A DNA stretch of 27,902 nt from assembly GCA_964623085.1 (NCBI GenBank), contig CAZUTO010000023.1, positions 1 through 27,902 on the forward strand, in the 5' to 3' direction. Below, one piece after another: positions 7,160-15,358 of this stretch; within the stretch, counting starts at the first letter, position 1, and each line of letters opens with the position of its first letter. Origin of the DNA: CAZUTO01 sp964623085. Its GTDB lineage: Bacteria > Pseudomonadota > Gammaproteobacteria > Pseudomonadales > GM7GCV1. Both the position numbers and the translations under genes were made by a program. Below the pieces are notes generated by a model, which made no database searches, was not told the origin of the DNA, and was given only the letters and a program-made list of their open reading frames with translations.

Positions 7160-7189
7160 AATAGGTGGCTAGTATTCAAGCCACCTATT
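7160..7189 (+). terminator. Perfect 11-bp hairpin after the DUF6152-like gene
   Basis: AATAGGTGGCT (7160-7170) pairs perfectly with AGCCACCTATT (7179-7189) around an 8-base loop. The downstream T tract is poor (TACTTTGACT), so this is a weak or factor-assisted terminator, or a structured element before cfa. It lies 50 bases after the preceding stop codon. Confidence 0.45.
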
Positions 7190-7236
7190 TACTTTGACTA
7201 TTGTTGTTAACGCTTGAATATGAATGTAGGTAGCAA

Positions 7237-8376
7237 ATGCCGGATTCTAGTAACCGATTAAAGGACTCAGCCAGTCAGTTATTTGCGCATGCAGATGTGG
7301 CTTTCAACGGCGATCGTCCATGGGATATTCAAGTACACAACGATACCGTTTACAGCCGCATTTTATCTGGTGGCTCCATTGGTTTAGGGGAGGCTTACAT
7401 TGATGATTGGTGGGATTGCGAGGAGTTGGATGTTCTTTTTGACAAAGTGACATCCGCACAGCTAAGTAGCAAGCTTGGTGGTGTCGCTAAGTTAGACATT
7501 GTGTGGCGTCTGCTGCTAGATGCATTACTCAATCGTCAGACCTTGGGGCGCGCTTACCAGGTGGGTGAGGCACACTATGATATAGGTAACGATCTGTTTG
7601 AAGCCGTGCTTGATCCAAGCATGAACTATAGCTGTGCCTATTGGAACACAGCGGATAATTTGCAGCAGGCTCAGACTGACAAGATGGATTTAATCTGTCG
7701 AAAACTCAAGCTCGACCCCGGTATGCGCGTGCTCGATATTGGTTGCGGCTGGGGTGGGCTCGCAGAGCATATGATTCGGAATTTTGATGTGAGCGTGGTC
7801 GGGCTTACTATCTCCAAGGAGCAAAAAGCACTGGCTGAAACGCGCCTCAATGGCCTTCCTGCAGAGATTTTCTTGGAGGATTATCGATTACTGAAAGACG
7901 CACAGGGGTTTGATCGCGTTGTGTCAGTCGGTATGTTCGAACACGTTGGTAATAAGAACTATCAAATCTATTTTCAGAAAGTGGCAGAGCTGTTGAAACC
8001 GGAAGGCCTTTTTCTTCTGCATACGATTGGCACAGAAAGTCTTCTTAAAACCACTGACGGCTTTATTCAAAAATATATATTTCCGAATGGCAAAATCCCC
8101 AATCGACGTCATATTAATGATGCAAGTTTGCAGCGTTTACGATTGGAGGATTGGCACAACTTTGGCAATGACTATGATCGGACCTTAATGGCTTGGTTTC
8201 ATAATTTCGAGGCTGCTTGGCCAGAGCTAAAAAAGAACTACGACCATCGTTTTTATCGCATGTGGCGATATTATCTCTGCTGCTGTGCAGGTTGGTTTCG
8301 GTCGCGACAGGGGCAGCTTTGGCAGCTAGTGTATACAAAGCCAGAAAGCAGTGAGCCATATCGTAGCGTTCGATAA
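7237..8376 (+). CDS. cfa: Cyclopropane-fatty-acyl-phospholipid synthase
   Basis: Cfa adds a methylene group from S-adenosylmethionine across the cis double bond of membrane phospholipid acyl chains, typically on entry to stationary phase or under acid or solvent stress. The 379-residue length matches the E. coli enzyme (382). Residues 1-90 form the small N-terminal lipid-binding domain, including GLGEAYIDDWWDCEELD. The SAM motif VLDIGCGWGG spans 165-174. The bicarbonate-coordinating residues align as C133 (NYSCAYW), E235 (MFEHVG), H262 (LLHTIG) and Y313 (NDYDRT), matching C139, E239, H266 and Y317 of E. coli. A TAGGT ribosome site precedes the ATG. The gene stands alone between a hairpin and the convergent tusE. 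Confidence 0.96.
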   Translation: MPDSSNRLKDSASQLFAHADVAFNGDRPWDIQVHNDTVYSRILSGGSIGLGEAYIDDWWDCEELDVLFDKVTSAQLSSKLGGVAKLDIVWRLLLDALLNRQTLGRAYQVGEAHYDIGNDLFEAVLDPSMNYSCAYWNTADNLQQAQTDKMDLICRKLKLDPGMRVLDIGCGWGGLAEHMIRNFDVSVVGLTISKEQKALAETRLNGLPAEIFLEDYRLLKDAQGFDRVVSVGMFEHVGNKNYQIYFQKVAELLKPEGLFLLHTIGTESLLKTTDGFIQKYIFPNGKIPNRRHINDASLQRLRLEDWHNFGNDYDRTLMAWFHNFEAAWPELKKNYDHRFYRMWRYYLCCCAGWFRSRQGQLWQLVYTKPESSEPYRSVR

Positions 8377-8453
8377 TTAGACGTTTAACTGGAAGCCTAT
8401 TTTTATCCGAAAAAGTTGGCTTGCACTTATGTTATTAAATTCTTCGTGGCGTT

Positions 8454-8786
8454 TTAGAGGCAATTTTTAGGTCTGGGAAGCCCGGCAATTCGGGCGGCCA
8501 TTTTTGCGGGGCTTGAGCCAAAAAGTTTCATTAGATAGATGCCTTTCGCTTTTTCACTAGAAAGCTTTGCTCTTATCTCGCTAGTCAATTCGCGCATTGA
8601 AGGCGGTTCATTACCTGCATCACAATAGTTGTGGAGCAGGCTGATAATTTCGGTATGTGCATCAGAGAGTTCGATTCCGTGGACTGCCGCAAGGTGGCAG
8701 CTAACCTCTGGCGTCCAGTCTTCCCGATTCAACAGGAAACCTTCTTTATTAGTTTGGATGCGCTTTTCGTTTACTTGAATTGCCAT
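8454..8786 (-). CDS. tusE: Sulfur relay protein TusE (DsrC family)
   Basis: TusE accepts persulfide sulfur from TusBCD and passes it to MnmA for 2-thiolation of the wobble uridine in Lys, Glu and Gln tRNAs. The 110-residue product has the family core (GFLLNREDWTPEVS, then the helical region, then GSSPAKMAARIAGLPRPKNCL). The active cysteine is the penultimate residue, C109. The second cysteine that marks true dissimilatory DsrC, eleven residues earlier, is replaced by alanine (A98), which favours TusE. As in E. coli it is next to yccA. A strong terminator lies between the two genes, and neither a clear promoter nor a good ribosome site is visible in the 68 bases upstream. Its expression signal is therefore unresolved. 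Confidence 0.93.
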   Translation of the reverse strand: MAIQVNEKRIQTNKEGFLLNREDWTPEVSCHLAAVHGIELSDAHTEIISLLHNYCDAGNEPPSMRELTSEIRAKLSSEKAKGIYLMKLFGSSPAKMAARIAGLPRPKNCL

Positions 8787-8806
8787 AGCTAAGTACTGTC
8801 AGAAAT

Positions 8807-8838
8807 AAAAAAGCCCCACATGGTAGCGGGGCTTTTTT
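8807..8838. terminator. Bidirectional intrinsic terminator between yccA and tusE
   Basis: The stem AAAAAAGCCCC (8807-8817) pairs with GGGGCTTTTTT (8828-8838) across a 10-base loop. Six T follow the GC core on either strand. It lies 17 bases after the yccA stop in yccA's direction and 21 bases before the tusE start, so it should isolate tusE from yccA. Confidence 0.9.
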
Positions 8839-8854
8839 AGATCCTTGAAATCGT

Positions 8855-9523
8855 CTAATCGCTGCCGATACCCACCAACGAGAGAAGTGAAAGGAATATG
8901 TTGTAGATAGACACATAGAGCGTGACTGTGGCACTGACGTAGTTAGTCTCGCCACCATGAATGATTTCACTGGTTTGCCACATAATTAGCCCAGATGATA
9001 GAAGGAGAAACATGCAGCTGACCGCCAAACCTAGACCACTGATTTGGAGGAAAAAGTTAGCAATTCCAGCAATGAACGCGACCAAGATTCCCGTCATTAG
9101 GAAGCCTTCCATAAACTTCATATTGCGTTTGGTGACAAGCACGTAGCCAGATGTACAAAAGAAGATAGCAGCGGTGCCGCCAAGTGACAGCATAATAGTG
9201 TCGGAAGCGCCTGCGCCGATGTATGCGGCAAGAATCGGTGACATGGTAAGGCCCAGCCATCCGGTTAGCGCAAATACGAACACAATGCCTAACCCACTAT
9301 TTTTGAATTTTTCGACTGCGAAAAGCAGCCCGAAGTACGGAAGCAGTGTCCATAAGCCTAGGTATGGCATACCTACGACCATACCCACATATGCGGCGAC
9401 CGCACTAAATGCCAATGTCATTCCTAGCAACATATAGGTATTGCGCAACAATTTGGAAATTTGTAGTTGCTTTGCTTGGACGCCTTGTCCAGTAAATACA
9501 CCGGTTTCAGGATACTGGTTCAT
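8855..9523 (-). CDS. yccA: Bax inhibitor-1/YccA family membrane protein
   Basis: YccA is a multi-spanning inner-membrane protein. In E. coli it is a substrate and modulator of the membrane protease FtsH and protects the SecY translocon when it is jammed. The 222-residue protein has a short polar N-terminus (about 28 residues), then about seven hydrophobic helices. It ends with TLYVSIYNIFLSLLSLVGI, the characteristic last helix of the family. The length agrees with E. coli YccA (219). It starts with ATG at 9523 behind a GGAG-like ribosome site and is followed by a strong terminator. A loose heat-shock-like promoter can be drawn upstream (9564-9586, minus strand). Its neighbour tusE is also adjacent in E. 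coli. Confidence 0.92.
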   Translation of the reverse strand: MNQYPETGVFTGQGVQAKQLQISKLLRNTYMLLGMTLAFSAVAAYVGMVVGMPYLGLWTLLPYFGLLFAVEKFKNSGLGIVFVFALTGWLGLTMSPILAAYIGAGASDTIMLSLGGTAAIFFCTSGYVLVTKRNMKFMEGFLMTGILVAFIAGIANFFLQISGLGLAVSCMFLLLSSGLIMWQTSEIIHGGETNYVSATVTLYVSIYNIFLSLLSLVGIGSD

Positions 9524-9559
9524 AATACTCTCCGTATGTTATACGTACTTAACCTATAT

Positions 9560-9586
9560 GGTAGGGGCATTCTCAAGAATTTCAAC
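9560..9586 (-). promoter_or_regulatory. Possible sigma-32-like promoter for yccA
   Basis: On the minus strand GTTGAAA (9586-9580) matches six of seven bases of the heat-shock -35 element. A 12-base spacer leads to CCCCTACC (9567-9560), which shares only the CCCC core with the -10. A heat-shock link would suit the FtsH-related role of YccA, but the match is partial and no better sigma-70 site was found. Confidence 0.25.
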
Positions 9587-9661
9587 GCCATGTATGGGTA
9601 ATTAATCTCTAACTAAGCGCTATCTAGCCACTATACAGGGCCTGAGATTGGAACCCACTAT

Positions 9662-9701
9662 GTTGAAAATATATGTTTTCAACGGTTTTCATGGCGAAAA
9701 C
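9662..9701 (-). repeat. Two adjacent hairpins with exchangeable arms after batD
   Basis: Read on the minus strand, GTTTTC (9701-9696) pairs with GAAAAC (9690-9685). Immediately after, GTTGAAAA (9683-9676) pairs with TTTTCAAC (9669-9662). The arms share the same core, so the first arm could also pair with the third and the second with the fourth. The element lies 23 bases past the batD stop. No T run follows, so it is not a standard terminator, though it may define or protect the 3' end of the Bat operon transcript. Confidence 0.5.
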
Positions 9702-9723
9702 ACTATATCAAAGCGCTATAGAG

Positions 9724-11424
9724 CTATATCGATGATGGGTAAAGTGGCGCGAGAGCAGTCTGTTTTTCGACTTTAGTGGCTTTTTCTCGCAACTGTTTCA
9801 ATTCGGCCAGTAGCGATCGAGTATCAGGCTTGCTCGGGTAGTTTTTGAACAGAATACCCTCAAGTTGAGCGAATGCATTTTTTAGCTTTTCTGACTGAGA
9901 CTTTTCTGCCAGCGCGTCCAAGGTATGGAGGCTATCTTCAGGCCAGCGCGCTCGGCTCCAATTGATGATGCTTGTTCTAATGTTTTTAGCATCTTCCGAT
10001 TTTAATGCTTCAAGAATCTCATGCCAGGTTGATTTTTCGGATTCAGAGTAGGGACTCAGGATGTCTTCTGGACGCTGATCGACCGCTTGGTTTTTTCGCA
10101 TCATGAATATGTAGGCAGTTTGCAGCATAGCGAGCACTAGCAAAATGATGGTGCTCCATTTCCAATACCATGGCGTTGTGGTGGTATGGCCAGCAGTTGG
10201 CTCAATGCCAAGCGAGTCGTTGTTGCCTAAATTGGCAACAGACGGCGAATCAAAATTGGCGGGCGGACTAAAGGTTTCCGTCACTAATGCTGGAAGCACT
10301 TGGTATGTCTCTGCGGGAAGCAGCGCTTCCTGCCACTCATTGGTGTTGATGTTCCACCAGCGAATCACTTGTTCAGGGAATTCAATAGCACCCTCTTTCG
10401 ATGGCACTATGGCCGCGGATTCAATACGTGTTCCGGTTACGCCTTTGTTATCAGCGGTATCCTCTAATGAAGGTTGATCAAGGTATGCCTTGTAATTTTC
10501 TTCGTTCGGTTGAGCTAGAGGTGGTATAGCCGCAGCCAATTGGGATTCAGCTTTGATTTCGATGATACGAGTGAGCGGTTCACCTACTCGCAGCGTTGAA
10601 GGGTCTGATGTCCAGCTTGAATTGATTGATACATCGGATGCTGGAAACCAATCGCCGTTATCATTTAAGGCTGGTGTCACGTTTAGCGATGCTGCCTCGC
10701 TCGCACCGGATATGCGCTGCCCGCGTGCACTTAGACTTTCAAAGAAACTTTGTCTTTGTGTGGAAGGAATAACTCCAGAAAATAATTGTTTGGGTATGGC
10801 GATGGGCCCACTGGTTTGTGGGAAGAGCACATACGTCCATTCTCGCACATGCCAATTAATACCATTGACGATTTCACTAAACTCTTTTTGATCGATATGC
10901 TGAACCTCCGCGCCTTCGGCAGAAAGTGCTTGACCACCGAGGTCGGTAATGTGGTCTTGCACCCGCAAGCGCACGGTCGCGATCACCTGTTCTCCTACTT
11001 TCGCTTCGTTCCGGTCCAATGTTAGTTCGACGGTGATGGGGTCCTGGCCTTGGGATGCTTGGCCTGCCTCGAGCGCTTGAATTTGAATCGCTTCGCTGTG
11101 GATATTTCCCAATTTGAAAGAAGGGATAACCAAACGCCCCTGTCGTTTGGGCAGCAGAACAAGCTCCCAGCTTGTAGAAACCGAACTTTGCCCATTTATT
11201 ATTTGGTTAAAACTCCGACTTCCAGAGCGAACAATGTCGAAATCTTGCTGGATGGCACTTAGGTCAAGCGCATCGCCACGAACTCTGCCATCGTAAGTCA
11301 CGGTCAGCGTCAGCGTCTGATTTTCAGCGAGCTGATTTCGATCGACACTGCTGCTCAGTGTTTGCCCTAACGAGAAGTTAGCCAATAGAAGGCACGACAG
11401 AACTACAAACCATCTAAAAAACAT
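9724..11424 (-). CDS. batD: BatD family protein
   Basis: BatD is the large periplasmic partner in the MoxR/Bat (aerotolerance) system; the molecular role is not settled. The 566-residue protein has a signal peptide (about residues 1-20, ending in FSLGQ). Several immunoglobulin-like beta domains follow, with the BatD pattern SSVDRNQLAENQTLTLTV near the start. A later repeat is VELTLDRNEAKVGEQVIATVRLRV. A single membrane helix at about 420-440 (STIILLVLAMLQTAYIFMM) leads to a cytosolic helical tail of about 120 residues. The start ATG overlaps the stop of batB/C by one base (TAATG), which implies translational coupling. It is the last gene of the six-gene operon and is followed by paired hairpins. 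Confidence 0.9.
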   Translation of the reverse strand: MFFRWFVVLSCLLLANFSLGQTLSSSVDRNQLAENQTLTLTVTYDGRVRGDALDLSAIQQDFDIVRSGSRSFNQIINGQSSVSTSWELVLLPKRQGRLVIPSFKLGNIHSEAIQIQALEAGQASQGQDPITVELTLDRNEAKVGEQVIATVRLRVQDHITDLGGQALSAEGAEVQHIDQKEFSEIVNGINWHVREWTYVLFPQTSGPIAIPKQLFSGVIPSTQRQSFFESLSARGQRISGASEAASLNVTPALNDNGDWFPASDVSINSSWTSDPSTLRVGEPLTRIIEIKAESQLAAAIPPLAQPNEENYKAYLDQPSLEDTADNKGVTGTRIESAAIVPSKEGAIEFPEQVIRWWNINTNEWQEALLPAETYQVLPALVTETFSPPANFDSPSVANLGNNDSLGIEPTAGHTTTTPWYWKWSTIILLVLAMLQTAYIFMMRKNQAVDQRPEDILSPYSESEKSTWHEILEALKSEDAKNIRTSIINWSRARWPEDSLHTLDALAEKSQSEKLKNAFAQLEGILFKNYPSKPDTRSLLAELKQLREKATKVEKQTALAPLYPSSI

Positions 11425-13072
11425 TAGTATCTTACCTCCGGTTCTTCATTGGGTGGCGCCACGTTGAAGCGCCGATCTTGCTGATAAGTCTTGGATTCGT
11501 CTTCGAATTTTCGACGCAATAATCCGCTTGGATCGTCGGGAATACCCCTCAACCACTGTTCGCTTGCTGGGGTCAGTTCTTCGGGTGTTTCTTCTGCCTC
11601 AGCCTGCTGCGCCAATTCTTGCTCAGATTCCTGTTCTTCTGAATCGCTGGGTTCGTTTCCGGCAGACTCTTCTTGCGGTTCTTCAGTTTCGTCTTCGTTT
11701 TGATCTTCTGGATCTTGGCCGTTAGTGTTTTGGTCTTGTTGATCGGGATTTTCTTCAGGTGAATCTGATTGCTCNNNNNNNNNNNNNNNNNNNNNNNNNN
11801 NNNNNNNNNNNNNNNNNNNNNNNNNNNNNNNNNNNNNNNNNNNNNNNNNNNNNNNNNNNNNNNNNNNNNNNNNNCTTCGAGCAAGCGCGCGTAGGCTGCC
11901 CATTCTGGATCTTTAAACTTATCTGCTGCCGTTGCTGGGTCGCCATTTTCTAGAGCAGCCGCTCCCTGTTGATCCGGCGTGAGCCAGAGGTCTTGCCATT
12001 CGAACGCCTGTGCTTTTTGTGGTGAAAAGGCCATTGGTAGTATAAGTATGGGCAAACAAAATATCAGGCCGGAGCGAAAGCTGTATGCCGCAATGGGCAA
12101 AAGCAGAAGGACAAGATAGTAGCCGATATCTTCCCAACTATCGTAGAGCGTTTCGAATTGCGCCTCTGCTTCAGCTGGAAGCACCGGTTGCTCTTGTAAC
12201 AGATAGGCAATGTCAGAGCCATCGGGTTGGATCTCGACGTATCTGCCGCGATTGAATCCCGCCAAAATTTGTAGTTCGTCGCGGTTCAGCTCTGTCAGTA
12301 TGATCTCGCCTCGATTGTCGCTTAGAAAACCTCCTTCAGGGCGCGGAATGGGGACTGCTTCTATAGTACCGACACCCAAAATGGATAGCCGATGTTTGCC
12401 GTTTAGTATGCTGCTAATGCTGCGTTGAGCTTCAGGTGCAACGCCGTCAGTGATTAACAAAATGTCGCCGCTTAGTACGCCGGCAGATTGAAACATCTCC
12501 GCAGCAAGCTCTACTGCTGATTCCGTTGCACTGCCTTGCGTGGGCATTGTCGATGGAGTCAGCGCCGGAAGCAGTGCTTCGATAGTACTTACATCGTCGG
12601 TCAACGGTGCCACGCGGTGTGGTGAGCCGGCGTAGGCTATCAGTGCAGTTTGCCCATCTTCACGCGAGCGCAAGATATCAATGAGCTTGTATTTGGCCCT
12701 TGTGAGTCTATCCGGTACAAGGTCGGTGGCTAGCATGGATGGAGAAAGGTCCAAAAGTATGATCAAAGCATGCTGAGCTTGTGTTGTTGGAACTGGAATT
12801 TTTTTCCAAGTAGGCCCAGCTGCTGCAAGGCAAGCAATAGCAAGACAGAATGGGATAAGCCACTTTCTCCGTTTGCCTGATTTTCCGCCACTGACTCGGA
12901 GCGCCTCCAACATTTGCGCAGGGATTACGTCCTCCCAGAGGGTGGATCTTTTTACCTTCACAAGAAAGAAGCCTAAGAGTAGAGTAAGAGGAACCCCGAT
13001 AAGCCATACCGGACGCAGGAAATGAAAGTCCTCGGTGATGCCTATATAGGCCAAGAGCTCGACGGCATTCAT
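11424..13072 (-). CDS. batB: BatB/BatC-type vWA and TPR membrane protein, interrupted by an assembly gap
   Basis: This gene is split by the 100-N gap at 11775-11874. The N-terminal part, from the ATG at 13072 that overlaps the batA stop as ATGA, has two membrane helices (about 20-40 and 71-86). A vWA domain follows with MIDAS residues D108-x-S110-x-S112 and ITD at 207-209. Then come two more helices and the start of a TPR region (GAAALENGDPATAADKF). After the gap, in a different frame, is a long acidic Glu/Gln/Asp/Ser tail. It closes with EQWLRGIPDDPSGLLRRKF, a typical ending of BatB/BatC fusions. The frame difference comes from the arbitrary gap length, not a proven frameshift. The gap should hide the rest of the TPR domain. 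An in-frame ATG 14 codons upstream (13114) exists, but the AGAAGG site favours 13072. Confidence 0.87.
11775..11874. other. Assembly gap of 100 N inside batB/C
   Basis: Exactly 100 N is the usual placeholder for a gap of unknown length. The coding frames on its two sides differ, so if the gene is intact the true missing length leaves remainder 2 when divided by 3, which excludes 100. TPR sequence is expected to be missing. Confidence 0.98.
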
Positions 13073-14082
13073 GCGAGTAACCTTCTGCCAAAGGATGGGA
13101 TGAGTCCGGCGCAAACTAATAAGCCGGACAAAACGACTGCCATGATCAGCGGAATATGAAACAGGCTCTTTTTCGGCCGGAATGTTTGTTCTTCTGGTGT
13201 GGGTTCTAGCTCGTCTATGTATCTATAGACTAACTGCAGTTCATTTGGATCCCGAGCACGAAAGTACTTCCCACCAGTAGTGTCTGCTATTTCCTGCAGT
13301 AGCTCTTCGTCTATGCTGCTTTGGCGGCCAAAGACATTGCGACTCTCAGCACCAATGCCAATGGTATGGACGCGAATATTCGCTTCTGCGGCGATCGCTG
13401 CCGCTTCACGAGGGTCTTCGCCGGCTGTGTTGGCACCGTCTGTCAGTAGGATCAGTACTCTGCTTTCGGCCTCGCGGTCACGCAGCCGTTTAATGGATAA
13501 CCCCAGTGCTCGACCAATTGCAGTCGCGTTACCGGCAAATCCAGTTTGTGATTCTTCCAGCTGAATACGCACAGTCTGCCGATCAAAGGTCAGTGGTGTT
13601 TGCAGGTAAGCTTGCTCGCCAAACAGAATAAGACCAATGCGGTCAGCGGTTCTCTGCTGGATAAAATCGCCAACAATTTGTTTCACAGCGGCGATGCGCG
13701 ACGCACGGCCGTTGCTAAACTGCATATCGAGTTCGTCCATGCTGCGTGAAATATCGACCGCGAGCATGAGGTCTCTTCCTTCTTGAGGCAGCGGTATCGG
13801 GTCGCTGATCCAGATGGGTCTTGCCGCTGCCGCAACTAATAGCAGCCAAATTACAGTGCAGCACAATGCTGTTAGCCATTTAAGATTGCCTTTGCTGCTG
13901 CGTTCGCTTTGCAGGGAGTGAAGTTCATGGAAAAAAGGTACACGCAACGCATCGGGCTCTTGGGCCTTTTTTGGCATAAGCATGCGGACGAGCAAGGGCG
14001 TGGGTACAAGCAAAAAAAGCCAAGGCCACTGCCATTCAACGGCGGACCACTGCCAGATGAGGTTGGAAATCCAGTTAGCCAC
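13069..14082 (-). CDS. batA: BatA-type vWA domain membrane protein
   Basis: BatA is a membrane-anchored von Willebrand A protein thought to work with the MoxR ATPase. The 337-residue product has an N-terminal WPWLFLLVP helix (about 18-35) and a second helix at about 68-87. The vWA domain has a complete metal-binding MIDAS site: D110-x-S112-x-S114 (AVDISRSM), T187 (AGNATAIG) and D215 (LLTDGAN). A last helix lies at about 310-330. The start codon appears to be GTG at 14082, 8 bases inside the end of the DUF4381 gene, and no better start fits. Its stop overlaps the batB/C start (ATGA). Tight overlaps on both sides suggest coupled translation of the complex. Confidence 0.93.
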   Translation of the reverse strand: MANWISNLIWQWSAVEWQWPWLFLLVPTPLLVRMLMPKKAQEPDALRVPFFHELHSLQSERSSKGNLKWLTALCCTVIWLLLVAAAARPIWISDPIPLPQEGRDLMLAVDISRSMDELDMQFSNGRASRIAAVKQIVGDFIQQRTADRIGLILFGEQAYLQTPLTFDRQTVRIQLEESQTGFAGNATAIGRALGLSIKRLRDREAESRVLILLTDGANTAGEDPREAAAIAAEANIRVHTIGIGAESRNVFGRQSSIDEELLQEIADTTGGKYFRARDPNELQLVYRYIDELEPTPEEQTFRPKKSLFHIPLIMAVVLSGLLVCAGLIPSFGRRLLA

Positions 14083-14392
14083 GCACCACTCTCTCGTGTG
14101 TTTGAATCCAATTGCTTAGTTCCTGATGAAGTATTGGAACATCGACCTCTGGTGAGGGTTGATAGAGCTGCTCAGAGAGGGCTATTGCTGCGGGTTCCGA
14201 TAGTGGNNNNNNNNNNNNNNNNNNNNNNNNNNNNNNNNNNNNNNNNNNNNNNNNNNNNNNNNNNNNNNNNNNNNNNNNNNNNNNNNNNNNNNNNNNNNNN
14301 NNNNNNATTGCAGGCGGCCACCAGCTAATCGCTTCTGGAGCATGCGATGGCTTTAAATTTTCCAAGAGGAACTGCTGAAGATCTTGTTCCAC
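14075..14392 (-). CDS. DUF4381 domain protein, interrupted by an assembly gap
   Basis: DUF4381 proteins are small single-pass membrane proteins found almost only inside MoxR/Bat operons; their role is unknown. What is visible is the start (LKPSHAPEAISWWPPA, residues 13-28, the typical SWWPPAPGW region just before the membrane helix). The end is also visible (LSEQLYQPSPEVDVPILHQELSNWIQTH), where the family usually ends with a W-I-x-x-H motif. The membrane helix and conserved middle fall in the gap. With 100 N the product would be only 105 residues, whereas I recall the family at around 150 or more, so the real gap is probably longer. Both sides are in frame at 100 N. The start is GTG, 3 bases after the DUF58 stop. 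Confidence 0.8.
   Translation of the reverse strand: MEQDLQQFLLENLKPSHAPEAISWWPPAXXXXXXXXXXXXXXXXXXXXXXXXXXXXXXXXXXPLSEPAAIALSEQLYQPSPEVDVPILHQELSNWIQTHERVVRG
14207..14306. other. Assembly gap of 100 N inside the DUF4381 gene
   Basis: This is a second placeholder of exactly 100 N. The flanking frames agree at this length, so the true length leaves remainder 1 when divided by 3 if the gene is intact. The expected membrane helix and conserved core of DUF4381 are absent from the flanks and should be inside. Confidence 0.98.
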
Positions 14393-14395
14393 GAT

Positions 14396-15334
14396 TTACT
14401 TACCGTATCTACGTTGCAAGAAAGCCAATGGACTATCTGCCGTGCTGATTTCCATTGAGGCAGCTCGCGCCCCCCGTACCGCTTTTTTTAACAGCGATTC
14501 TCTAATTTGAAGCTGTTGTTGGTAGCTTGCAATAATTTCTCGATTCATATCGATGGAAGCGCGTTTCCTACCATCGCTTATTGCGAGTTCTGAAACATTG
14601 GGAAGTTGTCGTTCAACCGGATCATAGACTCGGACTAGTGTGATATCAGTGTTCCGCCCGAGGGTTGCCAGTGCGCGCTCGGCGTCTTCATCCATATCGT
14701 GAAAATCACTAATCACAAATATGGCAGTACCTGGCCGCGTTAGACGCCGGCATTCGTCCAACATTTGCGCGAGCCTGCGAGTAGTTGGCTGATTTCCGGG
14801 AAGCTGGCCATTTAGGTGATGAAGATCGTGAATGAATTTAAGTACCGCTTGTTTGTTCCTCCTTGCACGAATATCACGTTCTTGATTGTCAGCGATAATT
14901 TGTCCGCCAATGCGGTCGCTACCGGCAAGTGCCGCCCACGCGAATATTGCTGCGGTTTCGGCGGCAATAACGGATTTAAAGGCTCGAGTAGAACCAAAAA
15001 ACATACTGCTTCGTTGGTCGACCAAAATGTGCACCGGTCGTTCGCGTTCTTCACAGAAGAGTTTGGTATGCGTCTTGCCCGTTCGAGCGGATACACGCCA
15101 ATCGATGGTGCGGATATCATCACCGGGTTGATAGCGTCGAACTTCTTCAAATTCCATGCCACGGCCACGAAAGCGCGAGCGTGTTTCGCCAAACAGCATG
15201 CTGCGAGCAGGTTGTCTGGAAAACAATTTTAGTTCGTGCGCACGATGCCTCGTCGCCAACAATGCTTTCAGGTCAGTGTATATACGATACTCTGATTGCA
15301 TTTGCTGACTAGATTGGATATCAGTGATTGCCAT
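14396..15334 (-). CDS. DUF58 domain protein
   Basis: DUF58 proteins are cytosolic partners of MoxR ATPases and carry a vWA-like fold. In this 312-residue protein the hallmark motif is complete: SRFRGRGMEFEEVRRYQPGDD at about 53-73 followed by RTIDWRVSARTGKTHTKLF. The vWA-like part follows, with a degenerate metal site (LVDQRSSM, 104-111, in place of D-x-S-x-S) and VISDFHDM later. No membrane helices are seen, consistent with the soluble short DUF58 type. It starts with ATG 24 bases after moxR and ends 3 bases before the DUF4381 start. In the operon it presumably bridges MoxR and the membrane vWA proteins, which is inference from the family. Confidence 0.93.
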   Translation of the reverse strand: MAITDIQSSQQMQSEYRIYTDLKALLATRHRAHELKLFSRQPARSMLFGETRSRFRGRGMEFEEVRRYQPGDDIRTIDWRVSARTGKTHTKLFCEERERPVHILVDQRSSMFFGSTRAFKSVIAAETAAIFAWAALAGSDRIGGQIIADNQERDIRARRNKQAVLKFIHDLHHLNGQLPGNQPTTRRLAQMLDECRRLTRPGTAIFVISDFHDMDEDAERALATLGRNTDITLVRVYDPVERQLPNVSELAISDGRKRASIDMNREIIASYQQQLQIRESLLKKAVRGARAASMEISTADSPLAFLQRRYGK

Positions 15335-15358
15335 GATTTTCCGCTTTTGTAGAACCTG

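Noticed and set aside
8393..8422. Hairpin between cfa and tusE
   Set aside because: AAGCC/GGCTT with an inner TTTTT/AAAAA pairing is imperfect and bulged. It may be a weak convergent terminator, but this is not supportable.
8454..8786. Dissimilatory sulfite reductase DsrC, hinting at sulfur oxidation
   Set aside because: The second conserved cysteine of DsrC is alanine here and no dsr genes are nearby. TusE beside yccA fits.
11573..13114. Apparent frameshift and alternative Lys/Asn-rich C-terminus in batB/C after the gap
   Set aside because: The shifted frame exists only because the gap was filled with an arbitrary 100 N. The other frame gives the acidic tail and EQWLRGIPDDPSGLLRRKF ending expected for BatB/C.
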